Below, piece by piece: positions 55,692 through 64,000 of a stretch of 64,000 nucleotides of DNA (position 1 is its first letter; every line of letters begins with the position of its first letter). The notes under the pieces are model-generated. The model was not told the DNA's origin, made no database searches, and saw nothing but the letters and a program-made list of their open reading frames with translations. The position numbers were made by a program, and so were the translations under genes. Source of the DNA: Vallitaleaceae bacterium 9-2 (GTDB taxonomy: Bacteria > Bacillota > Clostridia > Lachnospirales > Vallitaleaceae). Location of the stretch: assembly GCA_038396585.1 (NCBI GenBank), contig CP121691.1:2356001-2420000 (forward strand), written 5' to 3'.

Positions 55692-56573
55692 TCATCTAAA
55701 TTCATGTGCTGTAAATCTATACTGTCTCGGGGTCATCCCAAATGCTTTTTTAAAGAGACGTATAAAATAATTAGCATCTTCAAATCCAACTTCATAGGCA
55801 ATATCATTTATATTATCATCAGTCACTAAGAGAAGGCGTGCCGCTGTTGTCAAACGAATCTCTTTAATAAATTGTATGGGTGACTTTCCTGTCTGTTTTT
55901 TAAAGAGCCGACGAAAGGTAGTTTCCGCTAGTCCAGACATGATACTTAGCTGGTTAGATGTATATTTTTCTGTCGGATGGGACACGATATAATCAATAAC
56001 CACCCGAATCCTAGGATCTTCCATTAGATCTTGAGTCTTTGCTCGTCGTCGAATCTCTTCTAAAGAAAACACATTTTTTTCATAGGTACGAATATTACGT
56101 TCAACTTCCGGCTTTTGACGAGATGTTTTTTCAATAATGCTTGCAATAATTAATTCTAAGTTTCCATGCATTCTTAACATTCTTGACATATCCTGTTTTT
56201 GTATACTTTCATAGGTTTCATAAAAGTAGTGTTTTAACTGCTGATCTCCCTCAATAATTTTAGGAATCCCATAATATTGAGTTAAAAAATCTGCACCTTC
56301 AAAAAAAACAGATGTAGAAAAACGTATACTAATAAATGTAAAATTATCTTCAAGCGCCTTGCAGGACATAAGGCTTCGTTCCGGTATATAGGCAATTTGT
56401 CCCTTTTTTATAATGTACTTTTCGCCTGCAATATCAAACTCACCACTTCCTTCTACAATATATCTCAACAAACTATATGGAATCACACTTTCTTGATACA
56501 CCCAAGTTCGTCCAAATCGATATTTATCAACATACAAAAAATTAAATTTTACTGAATCTTCAAATGCACCCAT
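55692..56573 (-). CDS. AraC-family transcriptional regulator of the sialic-acid cluster
   Basis: Cytoplasmic regulator of 293 residues. N-terminal cupin-type ligand domain (YIVEGSGEFDIAGEKYIIKKGQI around 55-75, shown here only in part) and C-terminal AraC double helix-turn-helix (NQLSIMSGLAETTFRRLFK; INDIAYEVGFEDANYFIRLFK). It lies directly before the importer operon and is divergent from the nanQ-like gene. The inducer may be Neu5Ac, ManNAc or a phosphate derivative. ATG at 56573 follows GGAGG. Confidence 0.86.
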   Translation of the reverse strand: MGAFEDSVKFNFLYVDKYRFGRTWVYQESVIPYSLLRYIVEGSGEFDIAGEKYIIKKGQIAYIPERSLMSCKALEDNFTFISIRFSTSVFFEGADFLTQYYGIPKIIEGDQQLKHYFYETYESIQKQDMSRMLRMHGNLELIIASIIEKTSRQKPEVERNIRTYEKNVFSLEEIRRRAKTQDLMEDPRIRVVIDYIVSHPTEKYTSNQLSIMSGLAETTFRRLFKKQTGKSPIQFIKEIRLTTAARLLLVTDDNINDIAYEVGFEDANYFIRLFKKAFGMTPRQYRFTAHEFR

Positions 56574-56732
56574 TTTTTTACCTCCAATCAATTATATGAA
56601 CATATTTTACGCGAAAACTTACTGATTCACAATAAAAAAAGTCGTATTATGCTATTATCGGTCTTTTATCACATTTAATAGTTGCATAGCATTTTATATA
56701 ATGAGGCTATTAATTTTTGGAGGTCATCATAT

Positions 56733-57182
56733 ATGCTATACGATTCAATCTATACTACGAATTATTCCACTAGTTTGGAAAAGATAAGTCAAGTCCTTAA
56801 ATATTTGTACACATTATCAACCAACGACCTACCCCTAAATCCTATTGTATTAATCGATAACGAAGTTTATGGGAATATCGTGGAACTTGAAACAAGACCT
56901 GAAAATCAATGTATATTTGAAGCACATGAAACCCATATTGATATTCACTATATTCTAGAAGGTATCGAGGGGATTGCCCTTGCTCATAAAGAAAAACTTC
57001 AAAGACGCACAGCATATGATTGTAAAAAAGACATCGCCTTTTTTGATGGTTCTGAGGATGAAACCCTATTTCTTGGTCCTGGTGACTTTATAGTATGTTG
57101 GCCAAATGATGCCCATAAAGTTGGTATTATGGATCAAACCCCTTCTTTCGTCAAAAAAATCGTCTTTAAAATCAAACTATAA
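56733..57182 (+). CDS. nanQ: YhcH/YjgK/YiaL family protein, NanQ-like
   Basis: Cupin-fold protein of 149 residues with the family's conserved metal-binding stretch EAHETHIDIHYILEGIE and the C-terminal PGDFIVCWPNDAHKVG. E. coli YhcH (NanQ) speeds the anomerisation of sialic acid for the aldolase, and the gene is commonly linked to nan genes. Here it is divergent from the AraC regulator of the nan cluster, so a role in sialic-acid use is likely. ATG at 56733, nine bases after GGAGG. Confidence 0.85.
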   Translation: MLYDSIYTTNYSTSLEKISQVLKYLYTLSTNDLPLNPIVLIDNEVYGNIVELETRPENQCIFEAHETHIDIHYILEGIEGIALAHKEKLQRRTAYDCKKDIAFFDGSEDETLFLGPGDFIVCWPNDAHKVGIMDQTPSFVKKIVFKIKL

Positions 57183-57208
57183 CACTTATGTTTACATCAA
57201 GAATATGC

Positions 57209-57241
57209 AAAAAAAATCGCCCGATTAGTCGGGCGATTTTT
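57209..57241. terminator. Bidirectional terminator between nanQ-like gene and mgl operon
   Basis: Twelve-base GC-rich stem (57213-57224 with 57229-57240) with A-run and T-run on either side, between converging genes. Confidence 0.92.
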
Positions 57242-57272
57242 ATAAATCATACACTTAATTTCTATAAGATGA

Positions 57273-58367
57273 TCAAGTTTTCTTAAGGTATTTTCGTGTA
57301 TCAAGGGCTACCGCAAAGACAATGATAAAACCTTTGATAATGTTTTGGTATTCGAAGGAAATATTGGCAAAAATCATTCCATAACTCATAACGGTAAACA
57401 GTAATACCCCGGCAATGGCTCCAGATACTTTACCGACACCACCACTAAAAGAAATCCCACCAACAACACAGGCCGCGATTGCATCAAGCTCATAGTTAAA
57501 CCCTGAACTGTTATTGGCACTACCGATTCGACCGGCTTCTAAGAAACCACCTAATCCATAGAGCGCACCGGCTAACATATACACAAGTACAAATGTCTTA
57601 ACAACGTTAACACCAGACACAGCCGCAGCTTCCGGATTACCACCGACTGCAAACATATTCTTACCAAAAACGGTTTTGTTCCATAAAACCCATACAATCA
57701 CACTGACAATAATCGCATAGATGACCAACCATGGAATATAAAATCCTCCGGTAAATTCGATGGGACCAAGGGATGTAATACGTCCTTGTACAAAGCCTGA
57801 ATACGCTTTATCCAAACCTCCAATCGGTTGTCCACCTTGTTCTGGCGAGTTATAGTAAAGTGTTAATACTCCATATAGGAAAACGCTCATTCCTAAGGTA
57901 ACAATAAATGGATGCACCTTAAATATCGCAGCAACTAAACCGTTGATAATACTAAACACAGCACACACAGCCATTGCAATCAAAAGTGGAATGGCAAGAC
58001 GCACGACAACATGCGTATTCGTTAACCAAAGCTCTGGATAAAATCTTGATGCATAATTTGTTGCTTGTAAGAGAGAAGCCGAGATAACCATGGCAAAACC
58101 AACAGAGCGTCCAAGGGACAAGTCGGTACCTTGAAGGATAATAATCCCTCCAACCCCAAAGGCTAAAATAAGCTTAACTGATGATTGACTTAATACATTA
58201 ATTAATGTACTGATAGATAAGAAATTGGGTTCACGAACAATAACAATGGCAATCAGAACGGTCATTACCAAGTATATTGCATTGTTAATCAAGAAGTTCA
58301 ACCAATCGCGACCACTCATTTTTTTAAATCGTTCAATTCTGGTATTTACTCTTTTTGTAAAATTCAT
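57273..58367 (-). CDS. mglC: Galactose/methyl-galactoside ABC permease MglC
   Basis: Permease of 364 residues of the RbsC/XylH/MglC class, with about ten hydrophobic segments. Family stretches are GGIIILQGTDLSLGRSVG near the start and EAAAVSGVNVVKT, GGFLEAGRIGS and CVVGGISFSGG later. It forms the membrane channel of a ribose/galactose-type importer, with MglA (15 bases upstream) as ATPase. Last gene of the operon. Confidence 0.92.
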   Translation of the reverse strand: MNFTKRVNTRIERFKKMSGRDWLNFLINNAIYLVMTVLIAIVIVREPNFLSISTLINVLSQSSVKLILAFGVGGIIILQGTDLSLGRSVGFAMVISASLLQATNYASRFYPELWLTNTHVVVRLAIPLLIAMAVCAVFSIINGLVAAIFKVHPFIVTLGMSVFLYGVLTLYYNSPEQGGQPIGGLDKAYSGFVQGRITSLGPIEFTGGFYIPWLVIYAIIVSVIVWVLWNKTVFGKNMFAVGGNPEAAAVSGVNVVKTFVLVYMLAGALYGLGGFLEAGRIGSANNSSGFNYELDAIAACVVGGISFSGGVGKVSGAIAGVLLFTVMSYGMIFANISFEYQNIIKGFIIVFAVALDTRKYLKKT

Positions 58368-58382
58368 ATCATAACCACCCTA

Positions 58383-59885
58383 CTATAAAAATTTTGCTGA
58401 TAGCTTCAACAAATCATTTTGAGCCGCTTCTTTTGTATCCACAATGCCTGCCACATACCCTCGACTCATAATCATGATTCGATTAGTTACACCAAGAAGT
58501 TCTGGCATCTCTGAAGATACCATGATAATTGACTTCCCTTTATTGGCTAACTCAATCATCAAATTGTAAATATCATACTTCGCTCCAACATCAATACCTC
58601 GTGTTGGTTCGTCCAGTAGCAAAATATCCGGTTCTGTAACCAACCATCTTCCGATAATAACCTTCTGTTGATTTCCTCCGCTAAGTTCACGAATCAACGA
58701 TTCTTGACTAAAGGTTTTAATGCTCATATTTTTAATCTGTTCATCTGTATCTTTGAACATTTTCTTTTCGCTAAGTAAGCCAAATTTTCCAACATAGCTT
58801 CGAATATGGGCGCTACAGGTATTAAAGCGAATATTGGCTATATCAAAGATACCCGTTGCTCGGCGTTCTTCGGTAACCAGGGCTAACTTGCTTTCAATAG
58901 TCTTATGCGGGCTTGAATTGTTTAAGGGTTTTCCGTCAACAAAGATTTCTCCACTTTCAATCGTTCGCAGACCAAAAATAGCTTCCAACAATTCGGTACG
59001 CCTTGCGCCAACTAGACCATAGATTCCAAGTATCTCACCTTTTCGAAGTTCAAAACTGGCATCATAGACCTTGGGCTCATACCTCGTTTTTAATTTCTTA
59101 ACCTCCATCTTCACTTCTCCGGGTACATTTGTAACCGGTGGAAAACGGTGGCTGAGGTCGCGACCGACCATCATGTTTATTATCTTATCCATATCCAATT
59201 CTTCAATATTTTTGGTTCCAATATATTGACCATCTCGTAATACAGTAACTTCATCAGATATAGCAAATATCTCATCCATTTTGTGTGAAATATAGATGAT
59301 TCCACATCCTTGTTCTTTAAGTGTTGCAATAATTTCAAATAACTTGTTAACTTCTTGTTCTGTGAGTGAGCTGGTAGGTTCGTCTAATACAATAACGTTC
59401 GCATCATAGCTTATGGCTTTGACAATCTCAACCATCTGACGCTTGGATACGGACAGTTCACTGAGCCTTGTATCCGGGTCAATATCATTAATTTTGATTC
59501 GATCAAAAAGGGCTTTGGTATCTTCATACATTTTTTTCTCATCAATAAACCCTCTTTTGGTTGGATATCTTCCCAGCCAAATATTTTCACTAACTGTTCG
59601 TGCAATAACTTGGTTGAGCTCTTGATGTACCATCGAAACACCATTTTCCAATGCGTGTTTTGGATCAGTAAAATCCACTTGGTTTCCTTTTAGATAAAAA
59701 GTACCTTCATCCTGCTTATATATTCCGAACAGGCATTTCATTAACGTTGATTTTCCTGCACCATTCTCACCCATTAATGAATGTACAGTCCCGGGTTTAA
59801 CCTCAAGACATATTTTATCTAATACTTTTACACCCGAAAAAGATTTAGATACATTTTCAATTGATAATATACTTTGCTTGTCCAT
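58383..59885 (-). CDS. mglA: Galactose/methyl-galactoside ABC ATPase MglA
   Basis: Double ABC ATPase of 500 residues. Domain 1: Walker A GENGAGKST, signature LSVSKRQ, Walker B VIVLDEPTSSL. Domain 2: the degenerate GLVGARRTELLE in place of Walker A, typical of sugar-class MglA/RbsA, then ELSGGNQQKVIIGRWL and LLLDEPTRGIDVGAK. It drives the importer made with MglC and MglB. Confidence 0.94.
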   Translation of the reverse strand: MDKQSILSIENVSKSFSGVKVLDKICLEVKPGTVHSLMGENGAGKSTLMKCLFGIYKQDEGTFYLKGNQVDFTDPKHALENGVSMVHQELNQVIARTVSENIWLGRYPTKRGFIDEKKMYEDTKALFDRIKINDIDPDTRLSELSVSKRQMVEIVKAISYDANVIVLDEPTSSLTEQEVNKLFEIIATLKEQGCGIIYISHKMDEIFAISDEVTVLRDGQYIGTKNIEELDMDKIINMMVGRDLSHRFPPVTNVPGEVKMEVKKLKTRYEPKVYDASFELRKGEILGIYGLVGARRTELLEAIFGLRTIESGEIFVDGKPLNNSSPHKTIESKLALVTEERRATGIFDIANIRFNTCSAHIRSYVGKFGLLSEKKMFKDTDEQIKNMSIKTFSQESLIRELSGGNQQKVIIGRWLVTEPDILLLDEPTRGIDVGAKYDIYNLMIELANKGKSIIMVSSEMPELLGVTNRIMIMSRGYVAGIVDTKEAAQNDLLKLSAKFL

Positions 59886-59945
59886 TTTTTCACCTAACCT
59901 TAGACTATATTGTTACAGACTATGCATCTTTTTTACAAAATGCTA

Positions 59946-59966
59946 CCAATGCCTTATCGGCATTGG
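59946..59966 (-). other. Intercistronic hairpin between mglB and mglA
   Basis: CCAATGCC (59946-59953) pairs perfectly with GGCATTGG (59959-59966) around a five-base loop. No U-run follows directly. It probably raises mglB over mglA-mglC, as the downstream genes must still be expressed. Confidence 0.65.
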
Positions 59967-59994
59967 CGCATATATTTACACTTCGTATAATTAT

Positions 59995-61083
59995 TTATTG
60001 AAAGTCTTGATAATTATCTTTTGTTACTGCAACATAAGGAACACGAACCGCTTTGACTTCATCAAGTGTCCACTCTGTATCTGCAATAGGATCCTTACCG
60101 TTTGCAATATTTGCCGCTAAATCGATAACAGCTTTTGCTTGGTTATTACCATCATTAAGAACAGTACCATTCATTTCATCATCTGCAACGTGGTTAAGTG
60201 CTTGCGCAAGCGCATCAACACCATATACAGGAATCTCTACCCCTTGTTCTTTCATGGCATTAATCGCACCAAATGCCATTCCATCGTTGTTACAGATAAC
60301 TAATTCAATGCTATCGCCATAAGATGCTAACCATGTTGTCATCTTGTCATAACCACCATCCGTTGACCACTTTGGATCTGGTTGCATTGCAAGTTCTTCT
60401 ACCGCAATCCCTGCTTCATCAAATGCTTTTACAGAATATTCTGTTCTTGCTTCAGCATCTGGATGTCCTGGTTCTCCTTTTAGTAAAACGTATTGAACCG
60501 TTCCATCACCATTTTTATCCCACTCTGGGTTTGCTTGCCAGTCCGAAACCATCATTTCACCTTGAATAATTCCGGCGTCTTTTGAAGCTGTTCCTACATA
60601 CCATACTTTGTCATATGTATCCATAATGCCTTCTTCTGTTGCTTCTTTGTTAAAAAGAATCAAAGGAATATCCGCATCTTTTGCTTTTTGAATAATTGTT
60701 CCTGCAGATGCCGGATCCACTAAGTTAATTGCCAAAATATCTACGCCTTGACCGATGAAGATATCTACCTGGTCATTTAATTTATTTTGTTGATTCTCTG
60801 AGTCAACAATATTAATGGTAATGCCTGCTGCGCCTGCGTGCTCTTTTAATGCTGGCGATACAACACCATTCATAAAGTTATCAGCAAAGTTATAAATATT
60901 CGCTCCAATAGTTATTTCTTTCATTTCAGAGCTGTCTTGCTCAGTCTCATCACTTCCTGAAGCCTCTTGATTGGTTGACGTATCGTCATTTGTCGTTGTG
61001 TCATCAGCTGCTTCATCACTTGAACATGCTGCTAAAGATAAAACCATCACTAATACAAGAATCATACTTAATAATTTTCTCAT
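59995..61083 (-). CDS. mglB: Galactose/glucose-binding lipoprotein MglB
   Basis: Substrate-binding lipoprotein of 362 residues. Signal peptide ends at Cys20 (VLSLAACSS), followed by a linker rich in Asp, Thr and Ser. The two-lobed fold shows the calcium loop DKNGDGTVQY followed by LLKGEPGHPDAEART, as in E. coli galactose-binding protein, and ICNNDGMAFGAINAM. It captures galactose, glucose or methyl-galactoside for MglAC. A paralogue lies directly upstream (61261-62265). Confidence 0.92.
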   Translation of the reverse strand: MRKLLSMILVLVMVLSLAACSSDEAADDTTTNDDTSTNQEASGSDETEQDSSEMKEITIGANIYNFADNFMNGVVSPALKEHAGAAGITINIVDSENQQNKLNDQVDIFIGQGVDILAINLVDPASAGTIIQKAKDADIPLILFNKEATEEGIMDTYDKVWYVGTASKDAGIIQGEMMVSDWQANPEWDKNGDGTVQYVLLKGEPGHPDAEARTEYSVKAFDEAGIAVEELAMQPDPKWSTDGGYDKMTTWLASYGDSIELVICNNDGMAFGAINAMKEQGVEIPVYGVDALAQALNHVADDEMNGTVLNDGNNQAKAVIDLAANIANGKDPIADTEWTLDEVKAVRVPYVAVTKDNYQDFQ

Positions 61084-61103
61084 TTTCTCTTCCTTCCCCG
61101 TGT

Positions 61104-61109
61104 ATTATA
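61104..61109 (-). promoter_or_regulatory. Possible second -10 of mglB
   Basis: TATAAT (61109-61104) close to the mglB ribosome site, with a poor -35. It would give a very short leader; weaker evidence than the TG-A-TATACT site at 61170-61178. Confidence 0.25.
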
Positions 61110-61169
61110 TACACTTATATGATATTTTGTTATTTTGCACAATTTTTTGTGCTATCTACTACGTTTTTT

Positions 61170-61178
61170 AGTATATCA
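61170..61178 (-). promoter_or_regulatory. Putative extended -10 promoter of mglBAC
   Basis: TG-A-TATACT (61178-61170) on the minus strand, with no good -35 but two TGTG-type palindromes just upstream (61198-61235). This fits a promoter switched on by a response regulator. Confidence 0.5.
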
Positions 61179-61197
61179 TATGGGTTTTTTAAGAAAA

Positions 61198-61235
61198 TGT
61201 GAATTTTCACAGTCCTTTTTGTGTTTTCTTACACA
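61198..61235. promoter_or_regulatory. Tandem inverted repeats upstream of mglB
   Basis: TGTGAA, two bases, TTCACA (61198-61211) and TGTGT, six bases, ACACA (61220-61235). On the minus strand both begin ACTGTG, 24 bases apart. They lie about 20 bases before the -10 and are candidate sites for the response regulator of the upstream kinase, or for another activator. Confidence 0.45.
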
Positions 61236-61260
61236 GTTTGGTTTTTTTGCATATATTTAT

Positions 61261-62265
61261 TCAATCAAACACAAAGTTTTTATACGGAATCCATATATAC
61301 TTATCGTCTTCAAGATTATAATTCAGTTTTTTATCAGGATTTTCAATAATATATTCTGTGAGTTCCAAGATTGCATTAGCCATATTATTCCCGTCATTAA
61401 GAATCGTTCCATACATATAGCCATTTTTGATAAAGTCAATCGCTTCACTTAATCCATCAATTCCGACAATGACAAAAGGGACTTCGATAACCGTCCCGCG
61501 CATCTGCTGTCCAAAGTATCCATTATCCATTAAGTATTTTGTCGCTCCGATAGCCATGGCATCGTTATTTGAAATAAGTAATTCAATGGCGTCTCCATAT
61601 TGAAGCATGATTTCTTCCATGTCCCGGTAGGCCTCATTTTCATTCCAATTTGCCACTTGGGTCATTAATACTTCGACTTGATATCCCTCACGTTCAAGTG
61701 CATCAATAACGACTGTCGTTCGCTCTTCCGCATCCTGATGTCCCTGCTCTCCCTTGAAGATAACACATTGAATAATATTATCCCCATTGGTATCATACGC
61801 ATTAAGATTCTCTGTCGAGCCCCCAAATGCTTCAGCAATCATTTCCGCCTGCATGGCACCTGATTCTGTCGCATTGGCTCCGACATAATAGACATCATCC
61901 ATGGCATCAAGGTCTTCTTTTAAGGGCTCTCGGTTAAAAAAGATAATAGGCACATCTTCCTGGATGGATTTTTCCACAAAAATATATGAACTTAAACGTT
62001 CAACCGGATTGATGATTAAAAGGTCTATCCCTTCATCATATAGTTGTTCTGCGATTTCATTTTGTACAATTTGCGATTTTTTACTATCATAAATTCGGAT
62101 GTTTATTTCATCGTTTTGATATTCTTGTAAATATTGTCCCACAGAATAAATAAACGGATCACTATTATCATAAAGTAATACGGCAACTTCTGTCTCGCCT
62201 TTTTCACATCCAACAAGGGTTATGCTACATACGAATAGAGCTACAACTAACATGATTTTTTTCAT
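61261..62265 (-). CDS. MglB-like sensory sugar-binding lipoprotein coupled to a histidine kinase
   Basis: Lipoprotein of 334 residues with signal peptide ending at Cys20 (SITLVGCEK) and the galactose-binding-protein fold: calcium loop DTNGDNIIQC then FKGEQGHQDAEERT, and LISNNDAMAIGATKYL. It is clearly homologous to MglB. Its ATG overlaps the kinase stop by four bases and its GGAGG lies inside the kinase gene, so the two are made together. Unlike the transport binding proteins here, it is not followed by a hairpin. The likely job is to bind sugar and signal to the kinase, as the XylFII-LytS pair does for xylose in Clostridium. Confidence 0.82.
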   Translation of the reverse strand: MKKIMLVVALFVCSITLVGCEKGETEVAVLLYDNSDPFIYSVGQYLQEYQNDEINIRIYDSKKSQIVQNEIAEQLYDEGIDLLIINPVERLSSYIFVEKSIQEDVPIIFFNREPLKEDLDAMDDVYYVGANATESGAMQAEMIAEAFGGSTENLNAYDTNGDNIIQCVIFKGEQGHQDAEERTTVVIDALEREGYQVEVLMTQVANWNENEAYRDMEEIMLQYGDAIELLISNNDAMAIGATKYLMDNGYFGQQMRGTVIEVPFVIVGIDGLSEAIDFIKNGYMYGTILNDGNNMANAILELTEYIIENPDKKLNYNLEDDKYIWIPYKNFVFD

Positions 62266-63992
62266 TCTTGTTCCTCCAACTTTGCCTTTGCAATGATAAT
62301 GCTTATGGTTGTACTTTCATCCAATTCACTTTCAATATGTATGCGTGCTTGATCACCATAAAAAAGTTTGATGCGCTGATATACATTTTTCATCCCAATA
62401 CTGCCTTTAGCATTTCCCTCTTCCATTCCTTTATAGATTTCTTGAATTTTAGACGCACTGATGCCATATCCATTGTTCGTTACACTAAGAAATACATTTT
62501 CATTTTGTTCATAAATATTGACATGGATATAGCCATCGTCCTCATCTTTGTCAATACCATGATAGATTGCATTTTCTACCAGGGGCTGGAGTAATAGTTT
62601 CATAATCTTTAATTTTTCAAGTTGTGCTTCACAAGTAATAGTATATTCAAATATATCATTATAACGCATCGTCTGGATGAGCATATAACTTTCAATATGC
62701 TTTAATTCTTCCGATATGGGAATAAACTGTTTTCCCTTAGAAAGGCTCACTCTAAAATATGTCGATAGCGCATTCACTGTACTAACTAGGTCATCATTGC
62801 GCTTTTTTTCTGCCAACCAAATAATACAATCCAACGTATTGTATAGAAAGTGCGGATTGATTTGATTTTGTAAAACGCTGATTTCTGTATGGCGCTTTCC
62901 TTCTTGCTCTTTGACCACTTCATCCATGAGGCGTTGAATTTCATCAATCATATCATTAAACCCCTGACTGACAATCTTGACTTCTTTTTGTCCTTCAATA
63001 GCAACTTTGGTCGTGTAATTCCCATGTTGAAAATCGATAATCGCATTGTCCAGCTTTGTAAGTGGATCTGTTATTTTTCTAGCGACAAAAGAAGCGATTA
63101 AAATTGTACTAATAATAGCAACAATCCCCAGTCCAACCACCATCAAAAGCGCTTGATTCATTCCATCATTAACTGAATCAATGTTTTGAAATGTTGCGAT
63201 TCTCCACCTTGTTGAACTAATGGTATTAATGTTCATCGCCATACTTGTCCCATTAATCGTCGCCGTAGCACGTCCAAATATTTTTTCTTTTATCAACGTA
63301 TAACTTTTACTTTTTGTATTATGGTTTTGCCTGTCTGAAGAATAGATGAGATTATCATTATCATCAACGATAAGTATATGCCCGGTCTCGCCTAGATTCG
63401 TAATCTTTGATAAGGAGTCCAGACTTTCAAAGTTCATATCAATAAGCAATACACCATTTTTCGTCATACCTTCATCTACATATTTAATTTCTTTTGACGC
63501 AGTAATTACCTCATCGCTTTGTATTTCAAAAATATCCTGTTCATGAGGTGCACTAAAATGAATAATATCATCTTCGTAAATAGCATTTCGAAACCAGTTT
63601 TTAACAGCAATTTTTTTACTATCTTTTCCAATGGTCTGGGTTGAGACAATAACTTCACCGGAATTATCAAATAATGCGATAGCTTCTATATCCGGCTCAA
63701 TTTCCTCTAAGTTTAGAAAAAACTCGCGTAATGTAGTATATTCATTCTTAGCGTCGATCATAATTACACGTTTTTGTATGCGGGTCATAATATCTTTAAC
63801 CCCGTTGGTATAATTTTCATAATTGAGAACAATTTGCTTATTAATTTCACTGGCTTGATCATAAACTAATGCTTTGGTCTTTGATGTAATGATATTAAAG
63901 ATAATAAATACAGACAAACACACCGCTATGACTAATATGATCGATATGGTTGTAATGATTGTTGTACGTATGGAAAATTCTTTAATTTTCAT
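62262..63992 (-). CDS. LytS/YesM-type sensor histidine kinase for the mgl operon
   Basis: Kinase of 576 residues. Membrane segment about 11-33, extracytoplasmic Cache-like region to about 270, second membrane segment about 277-300, HAMP with DFQHGNYTTKV, His_kinase domain with QNQINPHFLYNTLD (His about 380), and ATPase with PLVENAIYHG and GSIGMKNVYQRI. A YesN-type regulator gene would be expected just outside the right edge. The ATG at 63992 is eight bases from the window end; the frame stays open to the edge, so a longer N-terminus is possible and the ribosome site cannot be judged. Confidence 0.85.
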   Translation of the reverse strand: MKIKEFSIRTTIITTISIILVIAVCLSVFIIFNIITSKTKALVYDQASEINKQIVLNYENYTNGVKDIMTRIQKRVIMIDAKNEYTTLREFFLNLEEIEPDIEAIALFDNSGEVIVSTQTIGKDSKKIAVKNWFRNAIYEDDIIHFSAPHEQDIFEIQSDEVITASKEIKYVDEGMTKNGVLLIDMNFESLDSLSKITNLGETGHILIVDDNDNLIYSSDRQNHNTKSKSYTLIKEKIFGRATATINGTSMAMNINTISSTRWRIATFQNIDSVNDGMNQALLMVVGLGIVAIISTILIASFVARKITDPLTKLDNAIIDFQHGNYTTKVAIEGQKEVKIVSQGFNDMIDEIQRLMDEVVKEQEGKRHTEISVLQNQINPHFLYNTLDCIIWLAEKKRNDDLVSTVNALSTYFRVSLSKGKQFIPISEELKHIESYMLIQTMRYNDIFEYTITCEAQLEKLKIMKLLLQPLVENAIYHGIDKDEDDGYIHVNIYEQNENVFLSVTNNGYGISASKIQEIYKGMEEGNAKGSIGMKNVYQRIKLFYGDQARIHIESELDESTTISIIIAKAKLEEQE

Positions 63993-64000
63993 ATGTATTA

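Overview
The window looks like a chromosomal segment of an AT-rich, Gram-positive anaerobe of the class Clostridia (Lachnospirales/Vallitaleales-like). The signs are strong GGAGG-type ribosome binding sites, sigma-A promoters, a perfect CIRCE element before groES-groEL, lipoprotein signal peptides on all binding proteins, a flavodiiron protein, a LysM-anchored wall enzyme and Clostridia-type DUF6062 and DUF2225 proteins. Most genes are on the minus strand. I saw no rRNA, tRNA, CRISPR array, phage or insertion sequence, and no gene-free stretch over 300 bases.

Layout. 1-4.9 kb: the 5' part of a DAHP synthase gene, then a phosphate-control operon (pstB-phoU-phoP-phoR) with a PhoP-box-like promoter but no local pstSCA. 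4.9-8.9 kb: a probable operon of a small membrane protein, an HD-GYP c-di-GMP phosphodiesterase, guaB and deoD. 8.9-15.3 kb: groESL, an OGG-type glycosylase, DUF6062 and DUF2225 proteins and glnS. 15.3-23.9 kb: a sucrose/fructoside operon (ABC importer, GH32 hydrolase, flavodiiron protein, fructokinase, 77-aa protein) under a divergent LacI repressor, with a perfect promoter and two matching operators. 23.9-30.6 kb: truA, a membrane protein, an ascorbate-family PTS with its own HPr-like protein and a PRD regulator, and a GyrI-like protein. 30.5-39.9 kb: a two-component pair, a second sugar ABC importer, a large membrane AraC-type regulator and a second, degenerate TruA. 40-48.5 kb: a LysM/double-nucleotidase wall protein, a lyase-oxidoreductase-MYG1 trio, an EamA transporter, an ArsC-like protein and a nucleotidyltransferase. 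48.6-57.2 kb: a sialic-acid cluster (nanA, nanK, nanE, a Gfo/Idh oxidoreductase, ABC importer, AraC regulator, NanQ-like protein). 57.2-64 kb: an mglBAC galactose/glucose-type importer, preceded by a sensory binding lipoprotein translationally coupled to a LytS/YesM-type kinase.

Together these suggest a sugar-scavenging anaerobe with several separately controlled uptake systems. The observations I rate highest are these. The sialic-acid cluster resembles the 2,7-anhydro-Neu5Ac pathway but has no sialidase. A perfect hairpin separates the Shine-Dalgarno from the nanA ATG. A sensory lipoprotein is paired with a histidine kinase upstream of mgl. Strong hairpins follow each of the four transport binding-protein genes. 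The HPr-like protein lacks the regulatory serine. A flavodiiron gene sits inside the sucrose operon, and the second TruA has lost conserved active-site residues. All functions are read from sequence features and family knowledge; no searches were run.
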